The position numbers were made by a program, and so were the translations under genes. Source: CAVVJA01 sp963779485 (GTDB lineage Bacteria; Actinomycetota; Actinomycetes; Mycobacteriales; Jatrophihabitantaceae). From it: a stretch of 64,000 nt of DNA. The notes beneath the pieces were generated by a model. It was not told where the DNA came from, did no database searches, and worked only from the letters and a program-made list of their open reading frames with translations. The stretch is taken from the NCBI GenBank assembly GCA_963779485.1, contig CAVZYJ010000012.1, forward strand, positions 62,001-126,000. The letters run 5' to 3'. How positions within the stretch are numbered: position 1 is the first letter of the stretch; the number at the start of each line of letters is the position of its first letter. Below, one piece after another: positions 52,041 to 63,186 of this stretch.

Positions 52041-53453
52041 ATGGAACCTGCTGTCGGCACTTTGCAGAAGGCGCTGCGGATCAACTTGGATCCCCGCTGG
52101 TACGGCACGATCGCGGAGATCGGGGCCGGCCAGGAGGTCGCGCGATGGTTCTTCCGGGCCGGCGGGGCCGCCGGGACGGTCGCCAAGTCGATCTCGGCGT
52201 ACGACATGGCAGTCAGCGACGCGGTGTACGGCAAGTCCGACCGGTACGTGTCAATGGGTCGGCTGCAGGCCATGCTCGATCTGGAGTATCAGCTCAATCT
52301 GGAGCGACTGGGCGACGAGCGCGGCGACTCGAACGCGTTCTTCGCCTTCGCCGACACGGTCGTGGCCCGCAGCTACAGCGGCGGGAACGAATGCCACGGC
52401 TGGATGGGTGTGAAGTTCCAGTCGCACGTGCATGACGAACCAAGCCAGATCATCCTGCACGTTCGCATGCTCGACACCGAGGCGTCCCTGCAGCAGGAGG
52501 CCCTGGGGATCGTCGGCGTCAACCTGCTGAACGGCGCGTTCTTCCAGCACCATGAGCCGGAGCGCCTGGTCGAGAGCATGCTCGACAACCTGACCGTCGG
52601 GCGCATCGAGATCGACATGCTCGAACTCAAGGGCATCGAGTTCCGGGCCGCTGACAACCGGTTGATGGCCCTCAAGCTCGTGCAGCTCGGCCTGTCCGGA
52701 GCGGCGATGTTCGGGCCGAACCGCGAGGTGCTGCAGCCGAGCGAGGTGTTGCGCAAGAAGGCGATCCTCGTCGAGCGGGGCAGCTTCCGACCACCCACGG
52801 TGGTCAACATCAACATGCTCGAGTCGGCGCTGGAGAAGTTCGAAGCCGATCCCGACGTGACCAAGCGCGAGATCCTCATGCTCACCGAGCTGACGATGGC
52901 CAACCTGCTCGCGGGTGGCACCGAGGTAGACCGGCGTGACTTCCTGGCTCGCGCCGACCTGCTGGCCGCCTGCGGCATGACCGTCCTCATCTCGGACTAC
53001 GTCGACTACCACCGGCTGGCCGCTTACATCGCGTGGCGCACGGACGGGCGGATCGGCATGGTCATGGGCGTGCCGAGCCTCATCGATATCTTCAACGAGA
53101 ACAACCACGCGCACCTGCCTGGCGGCATCCTGGAGAGTTTCGGCCGGCTGTTCAAGAATCACCTGAAGCTTTTCGTGTACCCGATGCGCAAGTCCGACGA
53201 CACCGAGCTGACGACGGTGCAGAACGTGTCGGTGTCAACGGATCTGCAGCCGCTGTACGACTACCTGGCCCGGCGCGGCAGCTTCGTCGACCTCGACAAC
53301 TACAAGCCGGAGTACTTGCCGATCTACAGCCGTGACGTGCTGCGCCGGATCGCGAGCGGTGACACCGAGTGGGAGTCGATGGTGCCGGGCGAGGTTGCCC
53401 AGCTGATCAAGAAGCGGTCGTTCTTCGGCTATCGCAAGCCCGAGGAGGACTGA
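52041..53453 (+). CDS. Conserved 470-aa protein of unknown function, coupled to a GH13 glucosidase
   Basis: The ATG at 52041 yields MEPAVGTLQKALRINLDPRW, then IGAGQEVARWFFRAGGAAGT. That start resembles a family found in cyanobacteria and other bacteria, often mislabelled as 'TonB-dependent receptor' or nucleotidyltransferase. There is no membrane signal and no catalytic motif I can assign; the sequence is regular alpha/beta with a mid-region MLELKGIEFRAADNRLMALKL and C-terminal FFGYRKPEED. It ends two bases before the GH13 start, so the two products are probably made together. No function should be inferred from database names. Confidence 0.8.
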   Translation: MEPAVGTLQKALRINLDPRWYGTIAEIGAGQEVARWFFRAGGAAGTVAKSISAYDMAVSDAVYGKSDRYVSMGRLQAMLDLEYQLNLERLGDERGDSNAFFAFADTVVARSYSGGNECHGWMGVKFQSHVHDEPSQIILHVRMLDTEASLQQEALGIVGVNLLNGAFFQHHEPERLVESMLDNLTVGRIEIDMLELKGIEFRAADNRLMALKLVQLGLSGAAMFGPNREVLQPSEVLRKKAILVERGSFRPPTVVNINMLESALEKFEADPDVTKREILMLTELTMANLLAGGTEVDRRDFLARADLLAACGMTVLISDYVDYHRLAAYIAWRTDGRIGMVMGVPSLIDIFNENNHAHLPGGILESFGRLFKNHLKLFVYPMRKSDDTELTTVQNVSVSTDLQPLYDYLARRGSFVDLDNYKPEYLPIYSRDVLRRIASGDTEWESMVPGEVAQLIKKRSFFGYRKPEED

Positions 53454-53455
53454 GC

Positions 53456-55207
53456 ATGCCCGACGCGGTTGTGATCCGCGTCGACCCCGAGCCCATTCAC
53501 ACCGCGTCCGCACCCGACACCTGGTGGCGGCACGCGGTCATCTACCAGATCTATCCGCGATCCTGGTCGGACAGCGACGGCGATGGGATCGGAGATCTGC
53601 CGGGAATAGCCGAGCGGTTCGAATACCTCGCCCGCCTCGGCGTCGACGCCGTGTGGCTGAGCCCGTTCTACGTCTCTCCGCAGAATGATGGTGGTTACGA
53701 CGTCGCCGACTACCGCGATGTCGATCCGGTGTTCGGCCGGCTCGAGGACGCCGACAAGCTGATCGCCACGGCGCACGACTACGGCATCCGGATCATCATC
53801 GATCTCGTGCCGAACCACTCCTCCAGCGAACACGCGTGGTTTCAGGCCGCCGTGCAGGCAACGCCGGGAAGCCCGGAGCGGGCGCGGTACATCTTTCGCG
53901 ACGGCCAGGGCGACGGCGGTGAGCTGCCGCCGAACAACTGGCTGAGCAATTTCGGCGGCCCGGGCTGGACCCGGGTTATCGAGGCCGACGGTCGCTTGGG
54001 TCAGTGGTACCTGCATCTCTTCGATGTCACGCAGCCGGACTTCGACTGGAACAACGCCGACGTACGGGCCGAGATGGAAGCGGTCATCCGCTTCTGGCTC
54101 GATCGCGGCGTCGACGGCTTTCGTATCGACGTGGCCCACGGCCTGGTGAAGCGGGCCGGCCTGCCGGACGGGGTAACCCGGCAGGATCCGTCCAGCGAAG
54201 AGCCGACGTCCAGCCAGCCGATGTGGGATCAGCCCGGTGTGCACGAGATCTATCGGACCTGGCGGGAACTGCTCAACTCCTACAACGCCACCGGGCCGGA
54301 CGCGGCCATGGCCGACGAGGACCGCATCCTGTGTGCCGAGGCCTGGGTCCAGCCCCCCGAAGCATTGGCCCGCTATGTCCGACCGGACGAGTTGCACCAA
54401 TCGTTCAACTTCGATTTCCTCATGACCCCGTGGCTCGCTCCCGCGCTGCACGAGATCATCGAGCACACGCTCCGGGTCGCCGACGGCGTCGGAGCGCCGC
54501 AGACCTGGGTGCTGTCCAACCACGACGTGGTGCGCCACACGACCCGGTTGGGCTACCCGGCCCGATCGGGGCTGCTGCGCATGAGTGGTATCGGCGCTGA
54601 CGATCCACAGCCGGACGCGGCTCTCGGACTGCGCCGGGCCCGGGCGGCCGCGGCGATCATGCTGGCCCTCCCCGGCGGCTGCTACCTCTACCAAGGCGAG
54701 GAGCTCGGCCTGCCCGACGTCACGCAGCTGCCGGACGAGGTGCGCCAGGATCCGACCTGGCGACGTTCGGGGCACGCCGCGCGCGGCCGGGATGGCTGTC
54801 GCGTCCCGCTCCCATGGCAGGCCGACGCCCCGTCTTACGGATTCGGTCCGTCACTGCGAAGCTGGCTGCCGCAGCCCCCGTCGTTTCGGGAGCTCGCGGT
54901 GGATCAGCAGGACGGCGTCCACGGATCGACGCTCGAGCTCTACCGGGCGTATCTCTCGGCTCGGCGAGAGCACGGTCTCGGGCATGGCGGGCTGCACCGG
55001 GTCGAGGGATACCCGGACGACGTGCTCGCCTTCGTCAACGCCCCGGCCGACAACGACCGGCTGATCCTGCTGCTGGCCAACCTCGGCCCGGAACCGGTGC
55101 CGCTGCCCGACGGCGCAGCGATCATCGTCGCCAGCAATCCGCTGACGGAGGACGGTTGCGTCCCGACGGATGTCGCCGTCTGGGCGGCGCTCGCTCCGGT
55201 GGGCTGA
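53456..55207 (+). CDS. GH13 alpha-glucosidase (oligo-1,6/trehalose-like)
   Basis: The 583-aa enzyme has YQIYPRSWSDSDGDGIGDL (GH13 start), the conserved region DLVPNHSS, nucleophile Asp in GVDGFRIDVAHG (about residue 225), acid/base Glu in CAEAWVQP (about 295) and Asp in LSNHDVVRH (about 357). No signal peptide; cytoplasmic. The start ATG sits after GAGGAGG. It likely cleaves alpha-glucosides from trehalose, isomaltose or maltooligosaccharides. Confidence 0.92.
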   Translation: MPDAVVIRVDPEPIHTASAPDTWWRHAVIYQIYPRSWSDSDGDGIGDLPGIAERFEYLARLGVDAVWLSPFYVSPQNDGGYDVADYRDVDPVFGRLEDADKLIATAHDYGIRIIIDLVPNHSSSEHAWFQAAVQATPGSPERARYIFRDGQGDGGELPPNNWLSNFGGPGWTRVIEADGRLGQWYLHLFDVTQPDFDWNNADVRAEMEAVIRFWLDRGVDGFRIDVAHGLVKRAGLPDGVTRQDPSSEEPTSSQPMWDQPGVHEIYRTWRELLNSYNATGPDAAMADEDRILCAEAWVQPPEALARYVRPDELHQSFNFDFLMTPWLAPALHEIIEHTLRVADGVGAPQTWVLSNHDVVRHTTRLGYPARSGLLRMSGIGADDPQPDAALGLRRARAAAAIMLALPGGCYLYQGEELGLPDVTQLPDEVRQDPTWRRSGHAARGRDGCRVPLPWQADAPSYGFGPSLRSWLPQPPSFRELAVDQQDGVHGSTLELYRAYLSARREHGLGHGGLHRVEGYPDDVLAFVNAPADNDRLILLLANLGPEPVPLPDGAAIIVASNPLTEDGCVPTDVAVWAALAPVG

Positions 55208-55271
55208 CCAACCTCGCGCTCGGCCACTCCGCAGGTCGGTGGTCGCGCTTGCCGATGCCGAGCCGGGGCTA

Positions 55272-55820
55272 TCAGTCCAGGATGGCCTCGGCCTCGATGT
55301 TGATGGTCACCTTGTCGCTGACCACGACCCCGCCGCCTTCGAGAGCCGCGTTCCAGCTGACCCCGAAGTCATGCCGATTGATATCCGCGGTGGCGCTGAA
55401 CCCGCAGCGGGTGCCTCCGTAGTTGTCGGGGCCGAAGCCGCCGACCTCGACCTTCAGGGTGATGGGCTTGGTGACGCCGCGGATCGTGAGGTCGCCGTCC
55501 ACCAGGAAATTCTCGCCGTCGGGGCGAATGCCGGTCGAGCGGAAGGTCATCGTCGGACTGGTCTCGACGTCGAAGAAGTCGCTGCTGCGCAGGTGACCGT
55601 CCCGCTGGTCGTTGCCCGTGACGATCGAGGAGAGATCCACCTCGACCTCGGCGTGCGAGTCGGTCGGGTTCGGCGCCGTGACGATCGTTGCGTTGTACTT
55701 CTCGAAGTGCCCCCGAACCTTGGACACCATCAGGTGGCGGACAACGAAACCGATGTTGGTGTGCGCGGGGTCGAGGCTCCACGTTCCGGCCACGTAGTTG
55801 GGAATGCTCGTGCTCGTCAT
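55272..55820 (-). CDS. YceI-family lipid-binding protein
   Basis: The 182-aa lipocalin-like protein begins VAGTWSLDPAHTNIGFVVRHLMVSKVRGHF, with DLTIRGVTKPITLKVE and GVSWNAALEGGGVVV, standard for YceI. It lacks a signal peptide. The fold binds isoprenoid chains. It is transcribed alone. Confidence 0.93.
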   Translation of the reverse strand: MTSTSIPNYVAGTWSLDPAHTNIGFVVRHLMVSKVRGHFEKYNATIVTAPNPTDSHAEVEVDLSSIVTGNDQRDGHLRSSDFFDVETSPTMTFRSTGIRPDGENFLVDGDLTIRGVTKPITLKVEVGGFGPDNYGGTRCGFSATADINRHDFGVSWNAALEGGGVVVSDKVTINIEAEAILD

Positions 55821-55973
55821 GCGTGCTCCACGATGAGAGAATTGGTTGAGAGTTGAATCATCTCACTGGGTAGGGGTGGTTGCCAAGCGTGACGCAGCCC
55901 ACAGCGGTGGACTTCTTAGCGGCGATACCTCCGGTGCGCGGCGGGCTACGCCGACGCCCGGGATGCGGGCGCC

Positions 55974-56834
55974 TCAGGGCTCGAGCTTCAGGTTGTAGAC
56001 GCGAGCGGCGTTTCCGCCGAGCACGAGTGCGGCGGTCTGCTCGTCCGGGCACAGCGCCGCAACGGCGCGCGCGTTGACGGCGATGCCCGGGATACCCGGC
56101 CAGTCCGTGCCGAAGATCATCTTTCTGGTCAGCCGGCTCCAGTTGTGCTTCGCGTAGTAATCCCGCAGTCGGGACGGGGGTAAGCCGGACAGCTCGATCC
56201 ACACGTGGTCGAAGGCCATGGCGAGAAATGCGGCCGCGTCGTACCACCAACCGCGACCCCCGTGGGCGAGCACGATGTCCAGACGTGGGAAGTCGCGCAG
56301 CACGTCGTCGAGCAGGATCGGGTCGGCGTAGGCGAGGGCCGAGCCGGGAAAGATGCTCGTTCCGCAGTGGACCACCACCGGAATGCCACTGGACTGGCAG
56401 ATCTCGTACGCCGGGTACAGGGCCTGCGCGTTGGCCGCGATGCCGGCGTGCACCGGGTGCACTTTCAGAGCGACCGCGCCGAGGTCGAGCTGCCGCCGGA
56501 CCTCGTCGGCGACGGGGTAGTGCACGTGCGGGTTGACGTTGGCGATGAACTTGATTCGCGCCGGGTTGTACCGCGCGAGGGGCAACATGTCCTCGACCGG
56601 CTGGATGCCAGTGACCTTCGGGCTGTACTCCGCGAGCACCAACGCCACGTCCACGCCCTCGTCCGCGAGGTAGCGGTCGAAGCGGGCGGGATCCACGGTG
56701 CCGTCGTCGGTGTAGACCCGTGATATCAGCTCGGCGCCGCCGAATCCGTAGGCCCAGTCCTTCCACGCCTGCTTGAGCGTCGGCAGGCGGGCGGCGTGCA
56801 GATGTACGTCGACGAGCGGGCGACCGTCGAGCAT
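55974..56834 (-). CDS. Amidohydrolase-2 family protein in the benzoate cluster
   Basis: The 286-aa TIM-barrel protein has an N-terminal VDVHLHAARLP metal motif, KVHPVHAG, VVVHCGTS, LAHGGRGWW and TDWPG near the end, i.e. the metal ligands of the ACMS-decarboxylase/amidohydrolase-2 group. Its start overlaps the ligase stop by one base (TGATG), so it is part of the operon. The substrate is unknown; possible roles are hydrolysis of a side product or decarboxylation of an intermediate. Confidence 0.8.
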   Translation of the reverse strand: MLDGRPLVDVHLHAARLPTLKQAWKDWAYGFGGAELISRVYTDDGTVDPARFDRYLADEGVDVALVLAEYSPKVTGIQPVEDMLPLARYNPARIKFIANVNPHVHYPVADEVRRQLDLGAVALKVHPVHAGIAANAQALYPAYEICQSSGIPVVVHCGTSIFPGSALAYADPILLDDVLRDFPRLDIVLAHGGRGWWYDAAAFLAMAFDHVWIELSGLPPSRLRDYYAKHNWSRLTRKMIFGTDWPGIPGIAVNARAVAALCPDEQTAALVLGGNAARVYNLKLEP

Positions 56835-58387
56835 CAGTGACCGCCGTCGGGATCATGCGCGGCGAGTGCTGTCGCGGCCATCGCCCGCAGCTCGACTCGC
56901 CGAACCTTGCCGGTGGCCGTCGTCGGATACCCCCCGACGAATACCACTCGGCGCGGTCGCATGTAGGACGGCAACCCTTCCCGGCAGAAACCGACCAGCT
57001 CGTCCTCGGTGGCGTCCTGCCCCGACTGCAGCACGACATACGCCACTGGCTTCTCCAGCCCATCCGCGTCCAACCCGGCGACCACGATCGCCTGGGCGAC
57101 CGCCTCGTGCGCGAGCAGCCGGGCTTCCACCTGGGCCGGTGACACCCACATGCCGCCCGCCTTCAGCATGTCGTTCGTCCGGCCTAGGCATTGGTAGTAG
57201 CCCGCGGCATCCTGCACGTAGGTGTCGCCGGTGCGCAGCCAATCGCCTTGGAACACCTGCCGCGACGCGGCGTATCGAGCCCAGTAGCCCGTGGCGGCCG
57301 AGTCGCCGCGCACCAGCAGGGTCCCGGGCGTGCCGGGCGGGACCGACCGGCCGTCGTCGTCGACGATCCGCAGTTCGTACCCGGGCACCGCGACTCCGGT
57401 CGTCCCCGGCTGCACGTCCCCGGGGCGATTGGACAGGAAGATGTGGAGCATCTCGGTCATGCCGATGCCGTCGATGATGTCGACGCCGAAGTGCGACGTC
57501 CACCGCTGATACAACGCGGCGGGCAACGGCTCGCCGGCCGACGCCGCCAGCCGGACGCCGGCCATGGCCTCAGCCGGTAGGCCAGCCCGGAGCATGGCGG
57601 CGAAGAACGTAGGGCCACCGAAGAAGAGCGTCGCCCCGAAGGCCTGCGCCCGCTCAACCATCAACTCGGGGGTCGACCGCGCCGGTTCCAGGATCGCGCT
57701 CGCGCCGACGGCGAGCGGGAACAACACCGAGTTGCCCAATCCGTACGCGAAGAACCCCTTGGCCGCCGACAGGCACCGATCGTCAGGCCGAATGCCCAGC
57801 ACGCCGGTGCCGTACGTTTCGCACACCACCTGAATCGAGCCGTGCCGGTGCATGGCGCCCTTCGGCCGCCCCGTCGTTCCCGAGGTATACAGCCAGAACG
57901 CCGGCGAATCGGCCGTCGTCGAGTAGAGGACGTCGTCGGTGGTAGCCGCGCTGAGCGCATCCAGCCCATGAACCGGCAGGTGCTCGGTGCCGAACGGGCC
58001 GATGAGCCCGACGAGCTCCGGAGCATCGGCCGCAGCTTCCGCGGCGACGGCGACGAACTCGCGCGTGATCGCCAGCAGCCGAGCGCGCGAGTCGCGCAGC
58101 AACTCGGCGAGACCGTCCGCATGCAGCATCGTCGAGACCGGAACCGGCACCGCGCCGATCCACATGGCCGCCAGGTAGATCGTGACGAAGTCCGGCCCGT
58201 CGGCCATGAACAGGACGACCCGTTGCTCCGGCTGCAGGCCGATGTCGCGCAGCCCGCTGGCCGTGCGGCGCACGCGATCGTGGAGCTGAGCGAAGGTGTA
58301 GTCGCCGAGCGGGCCGGTCAGGGCCAGCCGAGCGCCGTCGCCCGCCGCCAGGTGGCGGTCGAGCAAGTAGCTGGACCCGTTGAACAT
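56834..58387 (-). CDS. Benzoate-CoA-ligase-type acyl-CoA synthetase
   Basis: The 517-aa adenylate-forming enzyme has LYTSGTTGRPKGAMHRH, the FGVDIIDGIGMTEMLHIFLSN core, GDTYVQDAAGYYQCLGR and a C-terminal lid with ATGKVRRVELR. GRTNDMLKAGGMWVSPAQVE and neighbours boxB/boxC make benzoate the likely substrate. I choose ATG 58387; a GTG two codons earlier is possible. Its 20-bp gap to boxB fits one operon. Confidence 0.88.
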   Translation of the reverse strand: MFNGSSYLLDRHLAAGDGARLALTGPLGDYTFAQLHDRVRRTASGLRDIGLQPEQRVVLFMADGPDFVTIYLAAMWIGAVPVPVSTMLHADGLAELLRDSRARLLAITREFVAVAAEAAADAPELVGLIGPFGTEHLPVHGLDALSAATTDDVLYSTTADSPAFWLYTSGTTGRPKGAMHRHGSIQVVCETYGTGVLGIRPDDRCLSAAKGFFAYGLGNSVLFPLAVGASAILEPARSTPELMVERAQAFGATLFFGGPTFFAAMLRAGLPAEAMAGVRLAASAGEPLPAALYQRWTSHFGVDIIDGIGMTEMLHIFLSNRPGDVQPGTTGVAVPGYELRIVDDDGRSVPPGTPGTLLVRGDSAATGYWARYAASRQVFQGDWLRTGDTYVQDAAGYYQCLGRTNDMLKAGGMWVSPAQVEARLLAHEAVAQAIVVAGLDADGLEKPVAYVVLQSGQDATEDELVGFCREGLPSYMRPRRVVFVGGYPTTATGKVRRVELRAMAATALAAHDPDGGH

Positions 58388-58406
58388 GCTCACCGGTCCG
58401 GCCGGC

Positions 58407-59836
58407 TCAACTGAGGTGGACGTAGTCGTAGTCGAAGGGCTTGCCGTTGATGCCCTGCCGCGGTGGAGCGATCCACGCCGCGATCTTCCCGCGTTCGTAA
58501 ACCGGGCGCATCAGGGACCGGACGTGGGCCTTGTCGATGTCGGTCGGCAACCAAGCCGATTTCTGCGCCGTCCACTCGTCCGCGGTGAGCCGAGCCCCAT
58601 CTGGACCGGCCTCGATCGCCGAGTACGCGCCGACCTTTCGGTTGAACGCGACGTGAGGCAGGTAGAGCCGCTGCGGAAGCTCTGCGGACTCCAGAATTCG
58701 ATTCCAGCGCTTCACGCCGCCCTGGCAGTCGGCGATGTACTGCCGCCGCAGGTCGGTGTTGAGGCCGACGAGGGCTGCCACCTCGGTCTCGCTGATTTCG
58801 CCATCCTCGTCGATGGAATCCACCATGATCGCGTCGTCGGTAAGGCGGTGATCGTCCTGCCGGCGATCCTCCATCCACCGGCCCTTGAGCCCCGCGGTGT
58901 AGTAGTTGCCGACATTCGTCGAGGTCTCGCTGCCGAACAGATCCAGCGACACCGAGTAGTGGAAGTTCAGGTACTTCTGGATCACGTCGAGGGGGATGGC
59001 GCCCTTCGCGGCGATCTCCTCCGAGTCGTGCTCGCGCATCAGCTGTGCGGTGCGCTCCACGACCCGGTCGACGCCGGTGGTGCCAACCATCATGTGATGC
59101 GCTTCCTCCTTCAGCATGAATTCGCAGGTTCGTGACAGCGGGTCGAACGCCGACTCCTTCAACGTGCCGAGCTGGTACTTGCCGTCCCGATCGGTGAAAT
59201 AGGTGAACATGAAGAACGACAGCCAGTCCGGCGTCTCCTCGTTGAACGCTCCGAGAATGCGCGGCGCGTCCGCGCTGCCCGAGCTGCGGTGCAACAGTTC
59301 CTCCGCCTCCTCCCGGCCCTCGCGTCCGAAGTAGGCGTGCAACAGATACACCATCGCCCACAGATGGCGACCTTCCTCGACGTTCACCTGGAACAGATTT
59401 CGCAGGTCGTACAAGCTCGGTGCGGTGGCACCGAGATTGCGTTGTTGCTCCACGCTGGCCGGTTCGGTGTCGCCCTGGACGACGATGAGCCGCTGCAGAT
59501 CCGCGCGATACTCGCCCGGCACCTTCGCCCAGGGCGGTTCGCCTTTGTGCTGGCCGAAGCCGATCTCCCGATTGGGGTCTCGCTCGGCGAGGAACACGCC
59601 CCAGCGGTAATCCTTCATGACGACGTGCCCGAACTGGGCCCATCCGTCCCGACCGACGTTCACCGCTGTCCGGAGGTAGACATCCTCGGTTGGCAGGGCC
59701 GGTCCCATCGACTCCCACCAGGTGACGAAGTTCGGCTGCCAGGCCTCCAGGGCCCGCTGCAGGCGGCGGTCATCGCGCAGGTCGACGTTGTTGGGGATCT
59801 TTTCCGTGTAGTCAGCGGTCGTAGACACTTCGAGCG

Positions 59837-59840
<4 letters not shown>
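58407..59840 (-). CDS. boxB: Benzoyl-CoA 2,3-epoxidase, diiron subunit
   Basis: The 477-aa protein has two diiron ligand sets: VNVEEGRHLWAMVYLLHA (near 151) and MLKEEAHHMMVG (near 243). The N-terminus VDLRDDRRLQRALEAWQPNF and C-terminal IAAWIAPPRQGINGKPFDYDYV match BoxB. It forms benzoyl-CoA 2,3-epoxide. It needs electrons from BoxA, which is not in the window. The start overlaps boxC by four bases. Confidence 0.94.
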
Positions 59841-61552
<1,712 letters not shown>

Positions 61553-61582
61553 CGACGTGGCCCTTTCGCCGGAGATACTCTC

Positions 61583-61595
61583 TATGTTCTACATA
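61583..61595. promoter_or_regulatory. Candidate regulator site between boxC and the PaaX-like gene
   Basis: TATGT-TCT-ACATA is a perfect 13-bp inverted repeat in the 81-bp divergent spacer 61553-61633. It is AT-rich against GC-rich surroundings. It lies 31 bases from the boxC start and 39 from the regulator start. Confidence 0.5.
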
Positions 61596-61633
61596 CTGGT
61601 GTGTGTCCGTCAAGGATTCGTAGACTGTGCGCC

Positions 61634-62473
61634 ATGACCGCAGCCGCGGAGGTGGCCGGACCGCGTCTATCCCGTCGGCACGCCGTGGGCGCCGAGAGCG
61701 CGCGCGGGCTGCTGTTCACCGTGCTCGGCGAATTCGTGCTGCCGACGGGTGGTGCGGCGTGGACGTCGACCCTCATCGACGTGCTGGGCCGGCTCGACGT
61801 TGAGCCGAAGACCACCCGGCAGGCGTTGATGCGCACGGCCGCCGACGGGTGGCTCGAGGCGGTGCGCTCGGGGCGGCGCACTCGGTGGCAGCTCACCGCA
61901 GCTGCGGTCGAGTTGCTGACCGACGGGGCCCGCAGAATCTACGGCTTCTCCGGGGCGACGCCGGATTGGGACGGGCGCTGGCTGCTCGTCATCGCGCGCG
62001 CGCCGGAGACCGACCGGGGCGCCCGGCATGTCCTGCGCAGCCGGCTGACCTGGGCCGGTTTCGGCACGCCCGCGCCGGGAGTCTGGCTCAGTCCGCATGC
62101 TGATCGACTGGACGAGGCCGACCGGGCCCTGGCCGAGTCGGGACTGGGCCCGGAGGCCCAGGTTTTCCTGGCCGAGCACACCGGTCTCGGGCGCCTCGAC
62201 GCCATGGTGCGCCAGGCCTGGGATCTCGATGCTCTCGCCGCCGCGTACGAGGAGTTCCGGGCCGAGTTCCGGCCTCCGCGGGCGCCCGACTCACTGGCGG
62301 GAGTCGTCGAGCTCGTCCACGCCTGGCGCCGTTTCCCCTGGATCGACCCCGGTTTGCCGACGCAGTTGCTGCCGCCCCGATGGGGTGGCGTGCAGGCCGC
62401 GCAACTTTTCCGGCGTCGGCACGAGCGCTGGTCTCCGCCGGCCCGCGCGGAGTGGCAGCGGATAGGAGGGTGA
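61634..62473 (+). CDS. PaaX-family transcriptional regulator of the box cluster
   Basis: The 279-aa protein shows the PaaX plan: N-terminal winged helix with ARGLLFTVLGEFVLPTGGAAWTSTL and KTTRQALMRTAADGWLEA, a central domain with WDGRWLLVIARAPETDRGAR and the C-terminal WIDPGLPTQLLPPRWGG with RRRHERW. PaaX of enteric bacteria represses paa genes until phenylacetyl-CoA binds. Here it is divergent from boxC, so benzoyl-CoA is the likely ligand. The paa genes of this window seem to be under a TetR regulator instead. Confidence 0.88.
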   Translation: MTAAAEVAGPRLSRRHAVGAESARGLLFTVLGEFVLPTGGAAWTSTLIDVLGRLDVEPKTTRQALMRTAADGWLEAVRSGRRTRWQLTAAAVELLTDGARRIYGFSGATPDWDGRWLLVIARAPETDRGARHVLRSRLTWAGFGTPAPGVWLSPHADRLDEADRALAESGLGPEAQVFLAEHTGLGRLDAMVRQAWDLDALAAAYEEFRAEFRPPRAPDSLAGVVELVHAWRRFPWIDPGLPTQLLPPRWGGVQAAQLFRRRHERWSPPARAEWQRIGG

Positions 62474-62477
62474 CTTC

Positions 62478-63143
62478 ATGACGCGTTTCGTCCTGATCCC
62501 GGGCGCAGGTGGCGCGGCGTGGTACTGGAGTCAGGTCGTCCCGTTGCTCGTCGCCGCCGGTCACGAGGCCCGGCCCGTTGACCTGCCCGGCGACGACGAA
62601 CGAGCCGGGATTCGGGAGTACGCCGACCTGGTCGGGCGCGCGGCCGAGGGTGGAGACGACGTAGTGCTCGTGGCCCAGTCCCTGGGCGGCTTCACCGTGC
62701 CGCTGGCGGCCGAACGGATTCCGGTAGCGGGGCTGGTGTTCGTGAACGCGATGATTCCCGTTCCCGGCGAAACGGCGGCCGAGTGGTGGGCGAACGTCGA
62801 CGCGCAGGCGGAGCGGGAGCGCGCCGCCGAGGCGAGCGGATACGGCGGGGAGTTCGACCTCACCACCTACTTCCTGCATGACGTGCCGCCCGAGATCGCG
62901 GCCGAGGGGGTGCCCTTCCAGCGGTCGGAGGCCGAGATCGGGTTCACCCAGCCGTGCGACTTCACCGGGTGGCCGCCGGTACCGATCCGCGTGCTCGCCG
63001 GCGCGGACGACCGGCTCTTTCCGGTCGGTTTCCAGCGCCGGGTCGCCATGGACCGTCTCGGCGTGACGGCCGACGTCCGGCCGGGCGGCCATCTCATCGC
63101 GTTGTCGAATCCGACCGGCCTGGCGGACTACCTGCTCAGCTGA
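62478..63143 (+). CDS. Alpha/beta-hydrolase of the EstC/salicylate-esterase-like group
   Basis: The 221-aa protein begins MTRFVLIPGAGGAAWYWSQV. The nucleophile elbow is VAQSLGGFT (Ser near 69), the acid is in LAGADDRLFP and the His in RPGGHLIALSNP. The four-base gap after the regulator indicates one unit. It may hydrolyse an ester or a lactone formed in aromatic degradation; this is inferred from location. Confidence 0.85.
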   Translation: MTRFVLIPGAGGAAWYWSQVVPLLVAAGHEARPVDLPGDDERAGIREYADLVGRAAEGGDDVVLVAQSLGGFTVPLAAERIPVAGLVFVNAMIPVPGETAAEWWANVDAQAERERAAEASGYGGEFDLTTYFLHDVPPEIAAEGVPFQRSEAEIGFTQPCDFTGWPPVPIRVLAGADDRLFPVGFQRRVAMDRLGVTADVRPGGHLIALSNPTGLADYLLS

Positions 63144-63186
63144 CCGGTGCGGCGCCTCATCGGCGCGCCCGCCACCGAGGCGAGAC

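Noticed and set aside
55170..55856. 228-aa plus-strand frame opposite the YceI gene
   Set aside because: Antisense of a clear YceI gene; no recognisable domain.
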